DNA of 9,163 nucleotides from Bacteroidales bacterium GP3. Lineage in GTDB: Bacteria > Bacteroidota > Bacteroidia > Bacteroidales > Muribaculaceae. The notes beneath the pieces were generated by a model. The model searched no databases. It saw nothing but the letters and a program-made list of their open reading frames with translations, and was not told where the DNA came from. The DNA lies in the NCBI GenBank assembly GCA_001701075.1, contig DAAK01000034.1, positions 28,369 through 37,531 of the forward strand, read 5' to 3'. Below are positions 6,176-9,163 of the stretch, piece by piece. The stretch's first letter is position 1; each line of letters begins with the position of its first letter. The position numbers were made by a program, and so were the translations under genes.

Positions 6176-7063
6176 TTAAAACTTCATAAGAGTCTTAAAA
6201 TCCACTTTCCGATATTTTGATCCGAGAGCAGTGAATTCAAGAGGTGTTGAATCATAATCAGGATAGGAAAGTTGAGCCTCTCCTCCTAATTTTTTCTTTG
6301 GAAGAGAAATTTCTATGCCAAGGGTCCATCCCTTATCACCGTACGCATATTTAGTCTCCACCACAACTCCGCTCTGCTTCAACATGAGCACAAACGACTG
6401 CAGTTGCCAACATAAGGAGTCCATGACGAATCCATATTCTGTTCCCTCCACTTGCAACTCTGCTGATGGATATATCAATGCATCATCTGAAGGCATTGCT
6501 ATCCACTTGGATTGGAAAGCAATTTCAGGAGTGATCCGACCATGTCCCGGAAAGGCTACCTGTCCCAACAGGATATCCTGAAGGTCACAGAGATATGCCT
6601 TCGAATCCACATTAAGCCCCATCAATGGTTGGACATTGAAGGTACGCGTATGTTTATTGATAAACACGATGGAATCTTGACCTACCTCTACCCGAGCCAC
6701 TTCACCAAAAATCGGAGCTCGTGCAGAAAGGATAATCGATTCTCCCCTCTTCATATAAAGTTTTATGCTTACAGCCATTGGAAGACCATCAAACGTCAGC
6801 TTTCCTTGCATAGCCAAGTCTTTCCAGTCTGAATCATAGTTGGCAATTATTGTGTCTGTAGCTATGGCAATCTCCTCCACACTCATCAGTCGCGACACGC
6901 TTCCAGAGTCCTGTTCCGGCTCAGGTTCCATTATTTCCGCTGGTTCCCCGGGAGGACAAATTGCAATGGAATCCGGAACATTCTGTCCTGCTGAGTCAAC
7001 AGCAGCGACAAAAACTACAACTAATGCAACAAATACCGCTATAATATATCTTATCCAACCCAT
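6176..7063 (-). CDS. DUF4292 family envelope protein (LolA/LolB-like fold suspected)
   Basis: This 295-residue protein starts at the ATG at 7063 with a strong signal sequence: MGWIRYI, a hydrophobic core to about residue 21, then AVDSAGQ as a plausible signal peptidase I site. A Pro/Glu-rich linker (about 28-57) follows. The body contains the typical DUF4292 pattern: a tryptophan (W80) followed by beta strands, then ILSARAPIFGEVARVEV (111-127) and DSIVFINKHTRTF (130-142), ending YRKVDFKTLMKF. From memory, DUF4292 belongs with the LolA/LolB lipoprotein-carrier superfamily, so a role in lipoprotein or lipid handling at the outer membrane is possible but unproven. Members are usually annotated as lipoproteins, yet no lipobox cysteine is present here. 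It lies between the TPR and EnvC-like genes, with 37- and 54-base gaps, in an apparent operon. Confidence 0.85.
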   Translation of the reverse strand: MGWIRYIIAVFVALVVVFVAAVDSAGQNVPDSIAICPPGEPAEIMEPEPEQDSGSVSRLMSVEEIAIATDTIIANYDSDWKDLAMQGKLTFDGLPMAVSIKLYMKRGESIILSARAPIFGEVARVEVGQDSIVFINKHTRTFNVQPLMGLNVDSKAYLCDLQDILLGQVAFPGHGRITPEIAFQSKWIAMPSDDALIYPSAELQVEGTEYGFVMDSLCWQLQSFVLMLKQSGVVVETKYAYGDKGWTLGIEISLPKKKLGGEAQLSYPDYDSTPLEFTALGSKYRKVDFKTLMKF

Positions 7064-7081
7064 ATATCTTTAATAATATTT

Positions 7082-7113
7082 GATCGTTAATCGTTGATCG
7101 TTAATCGTTAATC
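7082..7113. repeat. Heptamer tandem array overlapping the TPR gene stop codon
   Basis: On the plus strand the 7-base unit RATCGTT is repeated four times without interruption (GATCGTT at 7082 and 7096, AATCGTT at 7089 and 7103), followed by a partial AATC at 7110-7113. The TPR stop codon (7101-7103) and its last codons, for Ile-Asn-Asp, lie inside the array. It ends 18 bases before the DUF4292 ATG. Unit loss or gain would move the stop or alter the C-terminus. Confidence 0.85.
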
Positions 7114-8924
7114 TTTTTATTCCTGACTTTTTCGGCAATTTTCTTATTGTCCTTATCAAGCTCAAGAGCCTTTTTCCAACTTTCAAGAGCCTTGTCTTTC
7201 TGCCCACACCGATACAGTATGTCGCCTAAATGGTCCCAGTACTCCCCTGAAGACTCTGCATCTTCAGAAAGGGTCTCCATTGCCTTCTCCTGAATTTCTA
7301 AAGCCTCCGTGTACTGACCTTTCAGATATAGGATCCATGCTAATGTGTCGAGATATGTTGCATTGTCTGGCTGATCAGCCACAGCCTTTCGGCTTAGCTC
7401 CTCAGCTTTGTCAAGATCTCCGCCTCCAATGGCGAGATAATAGGCATAATTGTTGAGAGCCAATACACTCTCCGGGTTAAGGGCGAGCACTACATCGTAT
7501 TCCTTGGCCGACCGCTCTACATCTCCTGTCTTAAAACTTCCGTCGCCGACCATCTGAAATAATTCAGATACTCGGATAAGGCTCTCATAAGGAAGTTTAC
7601 CGGCTTTCTGAAGCATGGTCTGAGCGTCATCCGTCAGCAAAGCCCCCGGAAGTTCCATCTCAAGAATTTGCTGGTAGGCATCTCGTGCCTTCTCGTATTC
7701 CCCGAAAAGAGAACAAGCCGTGCCATAGACAAGCAGAAGACCTCTTGGCACCTCCGGAAGTTTTTCCATTCCCTTCTCACAAGTAGCTATCGCTTTGGCA
7801 TAATCATCTACCGCAAAATAGAAATGAGCAAGACGAGTCCAATAGTCGGGATTCTCCGGTTCAAGGTCGGTAGCATACGACATCAGTTCCTGAGCACGAG
7901 TGTAATCACCAATGGTTGCAGAATATTGAGCACCAAGATCAAGCACCTTCGGCTCGTGGGGATATTGAAGTAGCAAACCATCAAAAAGACGTGCACCCCG
8001 GCGTTGGTCGGCTGTTGTGTCAGAGATGATATTCTGCATGTAACGTGTCATCATGTCGAGCTTTTCCTCAAGCATGATATTTTCACTCAATATGGCCTCG
8101 CGGCTTTTCTGGTCGTAGGCTGCAGAATCTCCTCTTTCGAGATAATAATTGGCCATCGTCAATTTCACCTTTCCGTCATCCGGATCAAGTGCCTCAGCGC
8201 GTTGATAGCAGACAAGAGCTGAGTCAGGCATTTCAAGAGCCTCCATCGCATTTCCACGGATCAAGAGATATTCTGTGCTCAATGGATTCTCCCTGACAAG
8301 GCGTGCGCTCTCATTAAGCAGAGCTGCGGTGTCTCTTTTCATATACATCAATGAGAATTTTCTCAATGCGATGTCTGGATCATTTCCTTCTATACGTTCA
8401 TATCGCTCGAGAGTGGATATTGCCTTGTCTAAATCCTGTTTGGCTGTATAGTATTGTGCGAGCTGCAGAAGAATATTTGGCAGGCTCCCTGCAAGTGTGT
8501 CAGAACGCTCGGCTACTCTAATTGCCTCGTCAATATCACCCGCACGCGCCACGAGGAAAGAATAGTTCATGGCCTCTTCTGTCTCCTGAGGATATTGGTC
8601 TACATAAGCACGCATCAATGATATGGATTTCCCTACTTCAGTCGGGGTTGTAAGCGTATCATTACGAAGTGTCATCCGCATGAGTGCATATGTGTAGTTG
8701 GCCTCGGCATAGCCTGGGTCTGTCTTTGCCGCCTTCTTTATCAATTCATACGCTTCTGAAGCGCGACCCTCTGCAAGAGCCACACTCCCCTCTACATAGT
8801 AATAGCGTGCTTTAGCCCTATTGGCCTCCGCATCCTTTGAAGACTTAGATGCAAAACTACCGACCGTGCCTATCAAAAGCGCAATCGTTAAGGCCATCAA
8901 TGTCTTCATATATCCTTTTTTCAT
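7101..8924 (-). CDS. Exported TPR-repeat protein
   Basis: From the ATG at 8924 the protein has 607 residues. MKKGYMKTLMALTIALLIG is a signal sequence, probably cut near FASKSS (residues 24-29); there is no lipobox. The rest is almost wholly tetratricopeptide repeats. Clear helix pairs are YYYVEGSVALAEGRASEAY (41-59), the units around 150-185 and 218-250, LAHFYFAVDDYAKAIATCEKG (365-385), the unit around 455-485, and LNNYAYYLAI through LSRKAVADQP (490-520). Two more lie at about 521-590. TPR arrays bind partner proteins, so a periplasmic scaffold acting with the DUF4292 and EnvC-like products is likely; the partner is unknown. A GTG at 8945 would add seven residues before the signal peptide, and an ATG at 8909 would remove five. 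It is the first gene of the operon. Confidence 0.88.
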   Translation of the reverse strand: MKKGYMKTLMALTIALLIGTVGSFASKSSKDAEANRAKARYYYVEGSVALAEGRASEAYELIKKAAKTDPGYAEANYTYALMRMTLRNDTLTTPTEVGKSISLMRAYVDQYPQETEEAMNYSFLVARAGDIDEAIRVAERSDTLAGSLPNILLQLAQYYTAKQDLDKAISTLERYERIEGNDPDIALRKFSLMYMKRDTAALLNESARLVRENPLSTEYLLIRGNAMEALEMPDSALVCYQRAEALDPDDGKVKLTMANYYLERGDSAAYDQKSREAILSENIMLEEKLDMMTRYMQNIISDTTADQRRGARLFDGLLLQYPHEPKVLDLGAQYSATIGDYTRAQELMSYATDLEPENPDYWTRLAHFYFAVDDYAKAIATCEKGMEKLPEVPRGLLLVYGTACSLFGEYEKARDAYQQILEMELPGALLTDDAQTMLQKAGKLPYESLIRVSELFQMVGDGSFKTGDVERSAKEYDVVLALNPESVLALNNYAYYLAIGGGDLDKAEELSRKAVADQPDNATYLDTLAWILYLKGQYTEALEIQEKAMETLSEDAESSGEYWDHLGDILYRCGQKDKALESWKKALELDKDNKKIAEKVRNKKIND

Positions 8925-9062
8925 TTTATTAATTTGATAATCCACTTACAATCCCATACAACGGAAGGCTCCATATCAAGCTTGCCTCGACTTTACCTTT
9001 TTTAGAGTGCTACGTGAAGCGACAAAATCTCCAAAAGCAGTTTCCCATTGCAAATGATATTA
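8925..9062 (-). other. 5' leader of the TPR operon
   Basis: This stretch lies between the predicted promoter and the TPR start codon and would be a leader of about 135 nt. It contains two very short reading frames: 9048-9010 (12 codons plus stop) and 8974-8921 (17 codons plus stop). The second frame's TGA overlaps the TPR ATG as ATGA. I recognise no riboswitch and no strong hairpin. Whether either short frame is translated cannot be seen from the sequence. Confidence 0.45.
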
Positions 9063-9097
9063 CAAAATTAACTAAAACAATCGAATTAAAGAAATAA
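9063..9097 (-). promoter_or_regulatory. Bacteroides-type promoter of the TPR-DUF4292-EnvC operon
   Basis: The minus strand has TAATTTTG at 9070-9063, an exact TAnnTTTG -7 box identical to the one before ilvD. TTTC, a three-of-four match to the -33 TTTG, lies 20 bases upstream at 9094-9091. Transcription would start near 9059. The weaker -33 element makes this less certain than the ilvD promoter. Confidence 0.6.
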
Positions 9098-9141
9098 ACC
9101 ACAAAATAATTGAACAGAAAAGTCATGTCGATCTTTGATTG

Positions 9142-9163
9142 CTATTCCTTGGCAATGATCTTG
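9142..9163 (-). CDS. Possible 3' end of an upstream gene, partial
   Basis: On the minus strand the right edge reads AAG ATC ATT GCC AAG GAA TAG, which would encode a C-terminus KIIAKE followed by a stop at 9144-9142. It lies about 45 bases upstream of the predicted -33 element of the TPR operon, a sensible place for the previous gene to end. Six codons are far too few to identify the gene or prove that it is one. Confidence 0.25.

Noticed and set aside
9010..9048. 12-codon frame in the TPR leader (MGNCFWRFCRFT)
   Set aside because: Too short to distinguish from chance, with no overlap with the next gene and no run of a regulatory amino acid.
9125..9163. Plus-strand ATG at 9125 open to the right edge (MSIFDCYSLAMIL)
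   Set aside because: Only 13 codons are visible, there is no plus-strand TAnnTTTG box before it, and the competing minus-strand gene end fits the operon layout better. It cannot be settled within this window.

Overview
All recognisable genes in this window lie on the minus strand, so the text below runs from high to low coordinates. The protein families and the promoters point to a member of the Bacteroidales: a TPR / DUF4292 / EnvC-like gene trio, an ilvD-ilvB-ilvN order, no clear Shine-Dalgarno sequences, and two promoters with the Bacteroides -7 box TAnnTTTG. A Muribaculaceae-type genome is my guess from general resemblance and is not demonstrated.

Unit 1 (about 9070 to 4328) is a cell-envelope operon. 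After a promoter (9063-9097) and a leader of roughly 135 nt come three genes: a periplasmic TPR-repeat protein (7101-8924), a DUF4292 protein of probable LolA/LolB-like fold (6176-7063), and an EnvC-like coiled-coil protein with a degenerate LytM/M23 domain (4328-6121). All three have export signals, and the set looks like envelope biogenesis and division functions. A few codons of an unidentified gene may enter at the right edge.

Unit 2 (about 4197 to beyond base 1) is the branched-chain amino acid operon. A sharply defined promoter sits about 20 nt upstream of ilvD (dihydroxy-acid dehydratase, 2313-4142). It is followed by ilvB (acetolactate synthase large subunit, 472-2193) and ilvN (regulatory small subunit, 1-467, cut by the left edge). 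IlvB and IlvN condense pyruvate (or pyruvate plus 2-ketobutyrate) to acetohydroxy acids. IlvD later dehydrates the dihydroxy acids. The missing step, ilvC, is expected to the left, outside the window.

The genes are ordinary. The spacers are more interesting. Three within-operon gaps carry short degenerate tandem repeats of period 7 or 8 directly upstream of the next start codon, each with a different unit. The ilvD-ilvB gap holds two opposed octamer arrays around a perfect 9-bp inverted repeat. The heptamer array overlaps the TPR stop codon. The third gap combines an octamer array with a perfect hairpin capped by a CUUG tetraloop. I see no mobile element, CRISPR array, tRNA or rRNA, and no clear new multi-gene system.
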